Of a DNA stretch of 52,720 nt, positions 27,531 to 35,730 are shown piece by piece. The DNA comes from Chthonomonadia bacterium. GTDB lineage: Bacteria > Armatimonadota > HRBIN16. Numbering within the stretch: position 1 is the first letter of the stretch; each line of letters starts with the position of its first letter. The DNA lies in assembly GCA_013314755.1 (NCBI GenBank), contig JABUFA010000025.1, positions 1 through 52,720 of the forward strand, in the 5' to 3' direction. The translations under genes were made by a program, and so were the position numbers. Under the pieces are notes generated by a model, which worked only from the letters and a program-made list of their open reading frames with translations, was not told the origin of the DNA and ran no database searches.

Positions 27531-28343
27531 ATGCAACAGTGGCTGAATGACCCCAAGAACAGGCCGATTGTTATCGGTGGTGCAGTAGCGGTCATCCTGG
27601 TTGTGGCGCTTGCGCTCTTCATGTTCATGGGCGGAGGCGGGCAACAGCAACCCAGCCCGGGCGCAACTGCTACGGCGCCGACGGGCGGCGCTCCCGGCGG
27701 ATTGCCTGAGGACCAGCCAACAGCAACCGGACCTGCGCCAACGATGGGTGCTCCCGGTATCGGTGGTCCCGGCATGCCCGGTCCAGCAATGGGGGGACCC
27801 ACGATGGGTGGTACCTCGGGCTTCGGCGCTGGTCAGCAGGTTGCGCAGGCACAGCCAGAAGGCAAGCCGCCTTCGAAGTATCGGGTAGACCCGTTCAAGC
27901 CGCTGCCATGGGAAGCAGATGTCAGCAAGCCTCCAATCTTATCGGTGGTGCCATCGGTACGCCTCCAGCCTGTTCCAACCTATAAGCCCGCAGAAGGTGA
28001 AGAAGAGGATATTCTTCCTCCTCAGCCCTATCGTCGGGTAGCGGGTATCATGTGGGGGCAGAGCGTGGCAGCGATTATCGAAACGCAGGGCGACCTGCCT
28101 CGCGTGGTCAAGCCGGGAGATACCCTGGACGGAATGCGCGTGGCACGGATCGAACCCAATCAGGTCGTGCTCTCCACGCTGGGTAAGAAGCCCCGGGAGA
28201 TTACGGTTAAATTAGGTGCTCCTATCACCCCGGTACAGCGCACTGTGCCTGGCGCCGGCGTGCCTGGTTATCCGGGAATGCCCGGGATGCCTCCTACAGG
28301 TGGCGGTGCACCCGGTGGTGCAGGACTTTTGGAAGAATACTAA
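27531..28343 (+). CDS. pilP: PilP-like type IV pilus protein
   Basis: A 270-residue protein with an N-terminal membrane segment (IVIGGAVAVILVVALALFMFM) and, after a Gly/Pro/Met-rich linker, a small beta domain. That domain, YRRVAGIMWGQSVAAIIETQ, VVKPGDTLDGMRVARIEPNQ and VVLSTLGKKP, fits the PilP HR domain that contacts the secretin. Typical PilP is a lipoprotein of ~175 residues, whereas this one has a transmembrane anchor and no lipobox, so it could also be a GspC-like protein. The start at 27531 has AAAGGAGG upstream. The open frame extends further back only as an out-of-frame image of pilO. Confidence 0.8.
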   Translation: MQQWLNDPKNRPIVIGGAVAVILVVALALFMFMGGGGQQQPSPGATATAPTGGAPGGLPEDQPTATGPAPTMGAPGIGGPGMPGPAMGGPTMGGTSGFGAGQQVAQAQPEGKPPSKYRVDPFKPLPWEADVSKPPILSVVPSVRLQPVPTYKPAEGEEEDILPPQPYRRVAGIMWGQSVAAIIETQGDLPRVVKPGDTLDGMRVARIEPNQVVLSTLGKKPREITVKLGAPITPVQRTVPGAGVPGYPGMPGMPPTGGGAPGGAGLLEEY

Positions 28344-28367
28344 CCAGAGTCAACCTTTTTGTGACCC

Positions 28368-28386
28368 CACTTTTTGCAAAAAAGTG
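28368..28386 (+). repeat. A/T-rich hairpin between pilP and the STN gene
   Basis: CACTTTTT and AAAAAGTG form an 8-bp stem around GCA in the 101-base gap. It could attenuate or stabilise the pilus transcript. There is no T tract after it on the plus strand. Confidence 0.45.
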
Positions 28387-28444
28387 AGTGGAGCAGAAGG
28401 GATTCCGAAATGACAAGCGAAACAATTTGAGGAGGTCTATCTTC

Positions 28445-29245
28445 ATGCATCGAGCTTTGCGAATCGCAGCGTGTTTGGTGGTGCTTCTGGGCGCCGCTGT
28501 GTCCGTGGTGGCACAGGATTCTGGCGGCAGCCCGAAGGTAACGCTTAACCTGGAAAGCGCCAGCATCGCTGACGCGCTGAAGTTGCTCTTCCGGGCAACC
28601 GGCTACAACTACACGCTGGACGAGTCTGTGGTTCAGGGCTACGTCACGGTATCGCTGAAGGACGTCACCTTTGAAACCGCCCTGCGAACCGTTCTGCGTG
28701 CCGCGAATCCCCCGCTGACCTACCGGGTGGACGGCGGGGTGTACATCATCTCGCCCAAGGTGGAGACCTACGATACCACCACCGTCGAGACCCCGGTTGA
28801 GGAACCTTCTCAGCCGCAGGTGCGGACAGAGAAAATCACCCTCCAGCATCTGGACTCTCTGGCGATTGCCCAGGTGCTGGGTGGCGGAGCCGTTTCGCTG
28901 AACCAGTCTGGCTGGACGTATAGCAGCGGTGGCTACGGTGGCTATGGTGGCTTCGGTGGCGGCTACGGTGGTTTCGGCGGTGGCTACGGAGGCTTCGGTG
29001 GCGGCTACGGTGGTTTCGGCGGCGGCTATGGAGGCTTCGGCGGTGGCTACGGTGGTTTTGGCGGCGGCTTCGGTGGCTACGGCGGCTTCGGCGGTGGCGG
29101 CTGGGGCGGCGGCAACTGGGGTGGCGGCTTCAACCGAGGCGGTTTTGGCGGCGGCTTCGGCGGTGGCGGCTTCAACCGAGGCGGTTGGGGCGGCGGCTTC
29201 GGTGGCGGGGGCGGCGGCTTCGGTGGCGGGCGCGGCGGTTTCTAA
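28445..29245 (+). CDS. Exported STN-domain protein with Gly/Tyr/Phe repeat tail
   Basis: A 266-residue protein with a signal peptide (LRIAACLVVLLGAAVSVVA-Q), then one STN/secretin N0-type domain (residues 29-100: VTLNLESASIADALKLLFR, VTVSLKDVTFETALRTVL, YRVDGGVYIISPK). Then comes QVRTEKITLQHLDSLAIAQV, as at the start of a secretin N1 domain, but no secretin barrel follows. Instead residues 160-266 are almost pure GGYGGFGG repeats ending in GGGRGGF. I know no named family with this plan. Lying between pilP and pilQ it may be an accessory partner of the secretin. The start at 28445 has GAGGAGGT upstream. Confidence 0.75.
   Translation: MHRALRIAACLVVLLGAAVSVVAQDSGGSPKVTLNLESASIADALKLLFRATGYNYTLDESVVQGYVTVSLKDVTFETALRTVLRAANPPLTYRVDGGVYIISPKVETYDTTTVETPVEEPSQPQVRTEKITLQHLDSLAIAQVLGGGAVSLNQSGWTYSSGGYGGYGGFGGGYGGFGGGYGGFGGGYGGFGGGYGGFGGGYGGFGGGFGGYGGFGGGGWGGGNWGGGFNRGGFGGGFGGGGFNRGGWGGGFGGGGGGFGGGRGGF
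28927..29240 (+). repeat. In-frame tandem repeat coding for GGYGGF units
   Basis: Units of about 24 bases (GGTGGCTACGGTGGTTTCGG type) are repeated head to tail with third-position changes. In the second half, Trp- and Asn-containing variants (GGWGGGNWGGGFNRGG) appear. The repeats keep the reading frame throughout. Confidence 0.85.
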
Positions 29246-29255
29246 GCGTCCTGCC

Positions 29256-29271
29256 GCCGGCTTCCGCCGGC
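29256..29271 (+). terminator. Weak GC hairpin after the STN gene
   Basis: GCCGGC-TTCC-GCCGGC follows the stop by 10 bases and ACCGGCTTT comes after it. It may cause partial termination between the STN gene and pilQ. Confidence 0.4.
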
Positions 29272-29323
29272 ACCGGCTTTACAACCAAACGATCTGTAAC
29301 GAGTAAAAGGAGGACAGAGGTTC

Positions 29324-31027
29324 ATGACACTCCGTAAATGGCGGAACGTCGTATTGCCCTTCGTCGTGACATGTGCTGTGTGGAGTGGATGGGGTTCGCT
29401 TCCCGCGGCAGGGGCACCGCGCGCACAGGGAGAGATGCCGCTGGTGAGCCTGACCCTGGTAGAAGCGGAGTTTCGTGATGCGGTGAACATGCTGATGCAG
29501 CGCAGTGGTGCCAGCATTGTGCTGGAGCCAAGCGACAAGCCGTATCCGCGTGTGAACGTGAACCTGGTGGATATGCCGCTGGATAAAGCGCTGGAGTATT
29601 TGGCGCGGTCGGCAGGCGCGAGGGTGCGGCGCACAGAGGATGGTGTTTTTGTGGTCGGTCCTCAGGGCAAGGAGCCTGAACCCGCTCCGGTAGTTCAGAC
29701 GCCAGAGCCTGCTCCTGCGCCGGCGCCGCGGGTGCGCACCGAAAAGATGAAACTGCAGTACATCAACCCCAGCGAGTTTCTGATGCAGCTGCGGGCAGAC
29801 CCTGAAATCATCGGGGCAGACTGGGCAGCGCGAAACAGCGGCGCCCTGCTGGAGCACCTGATGGACATGACGCGCCCTGGGATGCGTCCTCTGACCCAGC
29901 CTCAGCCCATCCTGCCAACCCCGCAGCAGACGCCTACGGCTCCAACGACCACGAACAATTCGAGCACTGCCGAACACACCCCCACCCCGAATACCGGCTT
30001 TGACCAGCGCGGCGCTATTGGCGGCGGACTGGGCTATGGTATGGGTGGACAGGTTGGCGGCTACCGCGGAGGTGTTGGCGGTCTGGGTCAGCCCGGTGCC
30101 GGTGGCTTCGGCGGTGTCGGTGGCTTCGGTCAGCCCGGTGCCGGTGGCATCGGCGGTCTCGGCGCAGCGGGCGGACAGCTGGTGCAGCTGAGTGACCAGG
30201 CTCGCATCATCGCGGTGGATGTGGATAACTCCCTCATCGTGGTCGGCACGGATGAGGACATTGAGAACATCCGTCGCTTCATCCGCCTGCTGGATGTGGC
30301 TCCCAAACAGGTTGAGATTAAGGCGGAGTTCGTGACCGTCAAGGTCAGCGAGGTCAAGCAGTTTGGCATCGACTGGCTGGTTCAGCAGTTGAACACACAG
30401 GCGGGCAACGTTCCGGGAACCTTCGCGACGGGTGGTAACATCTTCATCCGCTACAGCGCGGGCAACCTGGCAGCCGAACTGCGCACGGCGATGTCCAACG
30501 CACGCGGTCGCGTCATCCAGGCACCGGTCATCACTACGCTGAATAACACTCCCGGCTCTATCTACGTGCAGACCCAGGTGCCGTTTGTCACTACGGTCTT
30601 CACCACGCCGGGTCAGGGACAGGTTATCCAGGGAAGCCAGGTGAACTACGTGCCTGTGGTATCGGGAATGACGGTCACGCCGCGCATCAACGGGGATGGC
30701 ACCATCACGCTGTTCATCCCCCTGCGGTTGTCGGACATCACTGGTTCGGTGCGTGCGCCTGACGGCAGCTCCTTCCCGATTGTGAACAGCCAGGCGGTCT
30801 TCACCACGCGGCGCGTGCCGAGCGGACAGACGGTGGTGCTCGGTGGCTTCATCCGACGCAGTGAGGATAACTCGGTGGCGAAGTTCCCCATTCTGGGCGA
30901 CCTGCCGTGGATTGGGCATCTGTTCCGCTCCACCAACCTGTCACAGGACGATACCGAACTGCTCATCTTCCTGACCCCTCGCATTCTGGAGGAGGCAGGA
31001 GCACCGACGGTGGGCGTAACGCCTTAG
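29324..31027 (+). CDS. pilQ: Type IV pilus secretin PilQ
   Basis: A 567-residue outer-membrane secretin, the exit channel of the type IV pilus. Signal peptide up to about residue 32; STN/N0 domain at 40-110 (VSLTLVEAEFRDAVNMLMQ, VNLVDMPLDKALEYLA); a Gly-rich linker at about 230-285 (GGVGGLGQPGAGGFGGVGG); N1 domain (VDNSLIVVGTDEDIENIRRF); and the secretin barrel, with VPVVSGMTVTPRINGDGTI, FIPLRLSDITG and VPSGQTVVLGGFIRR and the last strand TELLIFLTPRILEEA. It is smaller than proteobacterial PilQ because there is only one N1 domain and no AMIN domains. A GC hairpin follows at 31056. Confidence 0.93.
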   Translation: MTLRKWRNVVLPFVVTCAVWSGWGSLPAAGAPRAQGEMPLVSLTLVEAEFRDAVNMLMQRSGASIVLEPSDKPYPRVNVNLVDMPLDKALEYLARSAGARVRRTEDGVFVVGPQGKEPEPAPVVQTPEPAPAPAPRVRTEKMKLQYINPSEFLMQLRADPEIIGADWAARNSGALLEHLMDMTRPGMRPLTQPQPILPTPQQTPTAPTTTNNSSTAEHTPTPNTGFDQRGAIGGGLGYGMGGQVGGYRGGVGGLGQPGAGGFGGVGGFGQPGAGGIGGLGAAGGQLVQLSDQARIIAVDVDNSLIVVGTDEDIENIRRFIRLLDVAPKQVEIKAEFVTVKVSEVKQFGIDWLVQQLNTQAGNVPGTFATGGNIFIRYSAGNLAAELRTAMSNARGRVIQAPVITTLNNTPGSIYVQTQVPFVTTVFTTPGQGQVIQGSQVNYVPVVSGMTVTPRINGDGTITLFIPLRLSDITGSVRAPDGSSFPIVNSQAVFTTRRVPSGQTVVLGGFIRRSEDNSVAKFPILGDLPWIGHLFRSTNLSQDDTELLIFLTPRILEEAGAPTVGVTP

Positions 31028-31055
31028 GGTGACGATTATCGCTCGTTACAGGTCG

Positions 31056-31079
31056 GCGCGGGGGTGCTTGCCCCCGCGC
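31056..31079 (+). terminator. GC-rich hairpin after pilQ
   Basis: GCGCGGGGG-TGCTTG-CCCCCGCGC is a 9-bp perfect stem followed by TTCTCAT. It probably ends part of the pilus transcript just before aroK. Confidence 0.6.
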
Positions 31080-31092
31080 TTCTCATCTGCCA

Positions 31093-31635
31093 ATGCAAGA
31101 CGACACGCTTCCGAACGTGGCGCTCATCGGGTTCATGGGCACGGGCAAAAGCCTGCTGGGGCGAATGCTGGCTCAGCGGTGGGGCTGGCGGTTTGTTGAC
31201 ACCGATACGCTGGTGGAACAGGAAGTGGGCTGCAGTGTTGCCCGCATTTTTGAACGGTTCGGCGAAGAGTACTTTCGCCAGCGGGAAACAGAGATTCTGC
31301 GCGGTCTGGAGAGCCTTCGCCATCTGGTCATCGCTACCGGCGGAGGTGTGCCTACTCGTTCCGAGAACGTAAGCTCTTTGCGCCGACATGCGGTTATCGT
31401 GTTGTTGACGGCGAAACCCGACGTGATTCTGCAACGTGTCCAGCCGGTAGCAACACGCCCCAAGCTGGCATCTGCATCCGACCCTCTGGCGGAGATTCGC
31501 CGATTGCTGAAAGAACGTGAGGAGGCTTATGCGTGTGCCGACCTGCGCCTGGATACCTCAAATCTCTCGCCGACAGAGGCAGTGCAGTGTATTGAGAATC
31601 TGGTGAAAACATGGAAACCAACACGTCCCTTCTGA
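31093..31635 (+). CDS. aroK: Shikimate kinase
   Basis: This 180-residue enzyme phosphorylates shikimate at O3 in the chorismate pathway. Walker A is GFMGTGKS (13-20), the shikimate-binding Asp is in DTDTL (36-40) and the GGG loop in ATGGGVP. It follows pilQ and overlaps aroB by 25 bases. The order pilMNOPQ-aroK-aroB is the same as in many proteobacteria, so this linkage is old or has been kept. Confidence 0.94.
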   Translation: MQDDTLPNVALIGFMGTGKSLLGRMLAQRWGWRFVDTDTLVEQEVGCSVARIFERFGEEYFRQRETEILRGLESLRHLVIATGGGVPTRSENVSSLRRHAVIVLLTAKPDVILQRVQPVATRPKLASASDPLAEIRRLLKEREEAYACADLRLDTSNLSPTEAVQCIENLVKTWKPTRPF

Positions 31636-32735
31636 GACTGGATGTTGACCTGGGGGAGCGCGGCTACCCGATACTGATTGGTGCAGGTGTGCTGAGGGAG
31701 ATAGAAAAGCACCTGAGCCCGCTTCAACCGTCGCAGATAGTTATCATCTCACATCCTCTGCTGTCGGCATGGTGGGGTCAATCTCTGAGCCACATGCTGA
31801 ACCAGGCGGGTTTTACGGTGCATCTGCTGACTGTTCCGCCCGGAGAGCGCACCAAACGCTGGGAGGTTGCCGGGCGTCTGCTTCGGCAGATGGCTCAGCT
31901 CGCTCTGGACAGGCGATGCGTGGTGGTGGCGCTGGGCGGGGGCGTGATTGGTGACCTCGCCGGGTTCGTGTCCGCGTGCTACCTGCGCGGCGTGCGCTAC
32001 GTGCAGGTTCCGACCACTCTGCTGGCGCAGGTGGACTCGAGCGTGGGCGGCAAAACGGGTGTGAACCTTCCCGAGGGCAAGAATCTGGTCGGCGCGTTCC
32101 ACCAGCCGGTTCTGGTGCTGATAGATACCAACACCCTGAGCACGCTTCCCGTGCGTCAGTTCCGAGCGGGTTTGGCGGAGGTGCTGAAGTACGGTATAAT
32201 CGCAGACGAGGCGCTGTGGCAGACAGTGAATGAGTATGCAAACCTCCTCCGACGGGGACGCAGCCCAAATCTTGACCAGATTGTCTACCGCTGCTGCCAG
32301 ATTAAAGCGCACATCGTCTCACAGGACGAGACGGAACAAGGTATCCGGGCGATATTGAACTTTGGGCACACGGTAGGGCATGCGCTGGAGGCGGTGTCGA
32401 GATACGGGCGTCTTCTGCACGGCGAGGCGGTTGCGATTGGCATGGTGTCGGCGACTCTGCTGGGCGAGCTGCGTGGGGTAACTCCAGCAGGCACGGCGGA
32501 ACAGGTTGCCAACGCCCTGCGTGCACTGGGCTTGCCGGTGGCTCTGCCTCGTGACGTGCAATTTGAAGACCTGCTTGCGGTGATGGCGCGAGACAAGAAG
32601 GCGCGTGATGGGCAGGTGCGTTTCGTGCTGATCGAGCGCATTGGGCAGGCACAATTGCCGGTAGCGGTGAATGAAGAAGAGGTGCTTCACGCGCTGAACG
32701 TGCATCGCCAGAGGTTTGGTAGGAGCATGTCATAA
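31611..32735 (+). CDS. aroB: 3-Dehydroquinate synthase
   Basis: This 374-residue NAD- and metal-dependent enzyme makes dehydroquinate from DAHP, the second step of the shikimate pathway. GGGVIGDLAGFVSACYLRG, VPTTLLAQVDSSVGGKTG, the metal-site LNFGHTVGHALE and HGEAVAIGM are the family motifs. The ATG at 31611 lies inside aroK, so the two are translationally coupled. A 21-base gap leads to a small membrane protein gene. Confidence 0.95.
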   Translation: METNTSLLRLDVDLGERGYPILIGAGVLREIEKHLSPLQPSQIVIISHPLLSAWWGQSLSHMLNQAGFTVHLLTVPPGERTKRWEVAGRLLRQMAQLALDRRCVVVALGGGVIGDLAGFVSACYLRGVRYVQVPTTLLAQVDSSVGGKTGVNLPEGKNLVGAFHQPVLVLIDTNTLSTLPVRQFRAGLAEVLKYGIIADEALWQTVNEYANLLRRGRSPNLDQIVYRCCQIKAHIVSQDETEQGIRAILNFGHTVGHALEAVSRYGRLLHGEAVAIGMVSATLLGELRGVTPAGTAEQVANALRALGLPVALPRDVQFEDLLAVMARDKKARDGQVRFVLIERIGQAQLPVAVNEEEVLHALNVHRQRFGRSMS

Positions 32736-32756
32736 GAGGGAGGTGTCCGGCTGAGC

Positions 32757-32957
32757 ATGACGGTGGACATCGGGGGAGCGTTGTGGATTATAGCGGTAGT
32801 TGTGGTGTTTCTGGGGGTATCGTTTGGGCTGCCAGAGGCGAGCGTGGCAGTTCTGGAGAAGGTATACGCCCTGTGCTTGATGGCTGGGCTAGTGTGGCTG
32901 GCTCGTGGTGCAGCTTCCACCTCGGAGGGGGCGAAGGGAGCGAGGAGGCGTGATTAG
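32757..32957 (+). CDS. Small membrane protein, function unknown
   Basis: A 66-residue protein that I do not recognise. Two hydrophobic stretches (residues 8-22, ALWIIAVVVVFLGVS, and 35-50, VYALCLMAGLVWLARG) suggest a two-helix membrane protein with a basic tail (GAKGARRRD). The ATG at 32757 is 13 bases from a GGGAGGTG site, so an unusual start is possible. Its 3' end overlaps the kinase start by 8 bases, which suggests coexpression with the membrane-bound kinase. Confidence 0.5.
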   Translation: MTVDIGGALWIIAVVVVFLGVSFGLPEASVAVLEKVYALCLMAGLVWLARGAASTSEGAKGARRRD

Positions 32958-34629
32958 TCGGGTGCTGGCTGGGCGATATGAACTGATAGAGAAGCTGGGG
33001 GAAGGCAGCTTCTTTGCCGCCTATCGCGCCAGAGACCACGAGACCAATGCGCTGGTAACCGTTAAACTGCTTCTGCCTGCCTTTGCGGATGACCCTGCGC
33101 TGGTCAGCACCCTGCGCCGATGTTTTACCGATACTTCTGTTCTGAACCACCCCCGTATTACCCGCATCCTGCAGGTTGTCGAGCATGAGGGGCAGCTGGT
33201 GCTGGTTACCGAGTTTGTGCGGGGGATTAACCTGAAGGAGCGGATACGCCGGGTGGCTCCGTTCACGCTGTCGGTGGCGGTGGACATCGCGCTGGCGGTG
33301 GCGGAGGGACTGGAAACTGCTCATCGTGCCGGCATTGTGCATGGCGACCTGCGCCCGCATAACATTATCGTCTCTCAGGAAGGTCTCATCAAGATTACCG
33401 ATTTCGGGCTGCTTCCTGCTTTTCAGGCGTCACCGATGGCACAGACGGCATGGCTCACGCGGGCGGCGCCCTATCTGCCGCCGGAGGTTTCGGAAGGCTG
33501 GCAGGTGGGTCCGGCGGCGGACATCTATGCGCTGGGAGTTATTCTGTTCGAGATGATTACGGGCGGTGTGCCCTTCCCCGCGGATACGCCCGTTGCCATC
33601 GCCCTGCGTCACGCTAAAGATCCACCGCCCAGCCCCCGCGCCATTAACCCGGGCGTTCCCCGGGCGGTGGAAGGCATCGTGCTGAAGGCGATGCAGAAAC
33701 TGCCCGAGAACCGCTACCCGGACATGGCGTCCATGCTTCAGGACCTGCGAGCGGTGCACGATGCATTGCGTTTTGGGAAACCCTTATCGTGGTCACCGCT
33801 GGAGCGCGAGCCTGCAAGCCGCACGGACGTTCACGCGCCGGGAACGCGCCAGTCGGAACCAGAGGACACCGAGCTGCGCATCCTGAAGTATCTGGCTCGC
33901 GTGCTGGCGGTTCTGGCGGGGCTGGTGATTATTGCGGTGGCAGCGGTGGGCTTCTGGGTCACACGTCCGACGAAGGAAGTGCCTGTACCTGACCTGCAGG
34001 GTAAACCGCTGGTAGAGGCGCGTCGTCTGGCGAAGGAAGCGGGACTGAATCTGGTGATTCGGCAGGAGGATTACAACGAGCAGTTTCCCGAAGGGACGAT
34101 ATACCTGGTTCAGCCCGAGCCGGGTTCCAGCGTGAAGGTTGGCGGAGTCGTGCAGGTGTGGGTAAGCAAGGGGGCGCGCACAGTGGAAGTGCCTGACGTG
34201 CAGGGGCTGAGTGAAGCGGATGCGCGTCAGCGGCTGGTGCAGGCGGGTTTGCAGGTGGGCAAGGTGGAAGAGAAGCCTCATCCAACCGCGCCGGCGGGCA
34301 CGGTTATCGCACAATCTCCTGCACCAAAACAGAAAGCAAATCGGGATGCACCAGTGGACCTGGTTCTCAGCAGTGGTCCACCCGCACCTGCCTTGCCCGA
34401 AGAGGGGGCGGAGCGTGGCTTTGAACTGGTGATACCCGTCACGGGTGCGCCCGGGGCGACGGTACAGGTGCGTCTGGAGGTGCAGGATGCTCTGGGCGTT
34501 TACACCGTTCTGGACGAACCGCATCAGAGCGGCGAACGGCTGATTGTGCCTGTGCGTGCGCGTGGGCGCAACATTACGTTTCGTATCTACTTTGATGACC
34601 AGCTGGTGCACGAGGAGGTGCGCCCATGA
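32950..34629 (+). CDS. Membrane Ser/Thr protein kinase with two PASTA domains
   Basis: A 559-residue PknB/PrkC-like receptor kinase. The cytosolic kinase domain (1-275) has the glycine loop LGEGSFFAAY (16-25), Lys39, the catalytic HGDLRPHN with Asp133 (HGD in place of HRD) and DFG at 151-153. A membrane segment lies at about 314-336. Outside are two PASTA repeats (about 342-408 and 411-477), which bind muropeptides or beta-lactams in homologues, then a beta-rich tail (478-559). GTG at 32950 is chosen, with AGGGAG 9 bases upstream. A GTG at 32905 is possible. The rpe gene follows with an ATGA overlap. It probably senses cell-wall state. Confidence 0.93.
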   Translation: MISRVLAGRYELIEKLGEGSFFAAYRARDHETNALVTVKLLLPAFADDPALVSTLRRCFTDTSVLNHPRITRILQVVEHEGQLVLVTEFVRGINLKERIRRVAPFTLSVAVDIALAVAEGLETAHRAGIVHGDLRPHNIIVSQEGLIKITDFGLLPAFQASPMAQTAWLTRAAPYLPPEVSEGWQVGPAADIYALGVILFEMITGGVPFPADTPVAIALRHAKDPPPSPRAINPGVPRAVEGIVLKAMQKLPENRYPDMASMLQDLRAVHDALRFGKPLSWSPLEREPASRTDVHAPGTRQSEPEDTELRILKYLARVLAVLAGLVIIAVAAVGFWVTRPTKEVPVPDLQGKPLVEARRLAKEAGLNLVIRQEDYNEQFPEGTIYLVQPEPGSSVKVGGVVQVWVSKGARTVEVPDVQGLSEADARQRLVQAGLQVGKVEEKPHPTAPAGTVIAQSPAPKQKANRDAPVDLVLSSGPPAPALPEEGAERGFELVIPVTGAPGATVQVRLEVQDALGVYTVLDEPHQSGERLIVPVRARGRNITFRIYFDDQLVHEEVRP

Positions 34630-35315
34630 GCGCAGTGCCCCGCGTATGGATAGCGCCTTCGCTCCTGTCCGCCGATTTCGCGAACTTTGCCCAGGCGGCG
34701 CGCGCTGCTCGCGAGGCAGGCGCGGAGTTTCTGCATTTTGACGTGATGGACGGTGTGTTCGTGCCAAACATTACTTTTGGTCCCCAAACGGTACAGGCTC
34801 TGCGTCACCATTCGGACGCCGTCTTCGACGTGCACCTGATGATTGTCCAGCCCGAGCGTTACATCGAGCAGTTTGCGCAGGCGGGAGCGGACATCATCAC
34901 CGTGCATGCAGAGGCGTGCGTGCATCTCCAGCGCACTCTGACGCAGATTCGCGAGTGCGGGGTGCGGGCGGGCGTGGCATTGAACCCGGCGACGCCGCTT
35001 AGCGCGATTGAGTATGTCATTCCCGATATCGACCTTCTACTGGTGATGACGGTAAACTCCGGCTTCGGCGGTCAGCAGTTCATCCCCGAGATGCTGAAGA
35101 AAATCGCCCGTGCCCGTGCGATGCTGGACGAGGCGGGCAGTGAAGCGTGGCTGGAGGTGGATGGCGGCATCAACGGTGTTACCACGCCCATGGTGGTGCG
35201 CGCTGGGGCGCGGGTGCTGGTGGCGGGGTCTTCCGTGTTCGGTCACCCGGAGGGAGTACGAGCGGGCATCGAGGAGCTGCGTCAGGCGGTGTGGGAGGTC
35301 GGGGAAAGGGTGTGA
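34626..35315 (+). CDS. rpe: Ribulose-phosphate 3-epimerase
   Basis: This 229-residue TIM-barrel enzyme interconverts ribulose 5-phosphate and xylulose 5-phosphate. IAPSLLSADFANF, the metal/catalytic HFDVMDGVFVPNITFG, DVHLMI, VNSGFGGQQFI (usually NPGFGGQ) and VDGGIN are the signature stretches. Its start overlaps the kinase stop. In many bacteria rpe also follows a PrkC-type kinase, so the order is conserved. It supplies pentose phosphate near the riboflavin genes downstream. Confidence 0.96.
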   Translation: MSAVPRVWIAPSLLSADFANFAQAARAAREAGAEFLHFDVMDGVFVPNITFGPQTVQALRHHSDAVFDVHLMIVQPERYIEQFAQAGADIITVHAEACVHLQRTLTQIRECGVRAGVALNPATPLSAIEYVIPDIDLLLVMTVNSGFGGQQFIPEMLKKIARARAMLDEAGSEAWLEVDGGINGVTTPMVVRAGARVLVAGSSVFGHPEGVRAGIEELRQAVWEVGERV

Positions 35316-35321
35316 AGTGGC

Positions 35322-35720
35322 GTGTGGTGGACGCTGGTGGTGGCTGGGGTTTCGGTGGTGTTTCTGTGGCGGGAGGTTCAGGCGGTTCGCCGTGGCGCCT
35401 CGTCCCGTCGCCAGCTGGTATTGCGTGCGATTGGCTGTGTGCTGTTGCTAATGCTGGCGCTGGTGCTTCAGTTCCGGGAGGCGATTCTTCCTGGGGCAGG
35501 TGAAACCAGCAGCGGGGCGCGTCTCCTGCGTTTGACGCAGTTTCTGGTGGGTGTGTTTGTTCTGGTGATGGCGCTGGTGCTGGTGGCTTTGCTGGATGCT
35601 CGTGAGACGCTTCGTCGCTATGTGCAGGAGCGCAGGCGCATGGTGGACGACCTGGTAGCCGGGTTGAACCAAGCCCCTCCACCTTCTTCTGATGGCAAAC
35701 GCGATGAAAACACCCTTTGA
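35322..35720 (+). CDS. Membrane protein, function unknown
   Basis: A 132-residue protein not recognised as a family. It has three hydrophobic stretches (residues 3-15, about 34-48 LRAIGCVLLLMLALV, and 70-90 FLVGVFVLVMALVLVALLDAR) followed by a charged segment (ETLRRYVQERRRMVDDLVAG) that may form a coil in the cytosol. The start is GTG at 35322, 6 bases after rpe. ribD follows after 10 bases. Operon position suggests coexpression only. Confidence 0.6.
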   Translation: MWWTLVVAGVSVVFLWREVQAVRRGASSRRQLVLRAIGCVLLLMLALVLQFREAILPGAGETSSGARLLRLTQFLVGVFVLVMALVLVALLDARETLRRYVQERRRMVDDLVAGLNQAPPPSSDGKRDENTL

Positions 35721-35730
35721 GGAGATATTT

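Noticed and set aside
28927-29240. Regular direct repeats that could suggest a CRISPR array
   Set aside because: The units are contiguous without unique spacers, keep the reading frame and code for Gly/Tyr/Phe repeats, so they are protein-coding tandem repeats.
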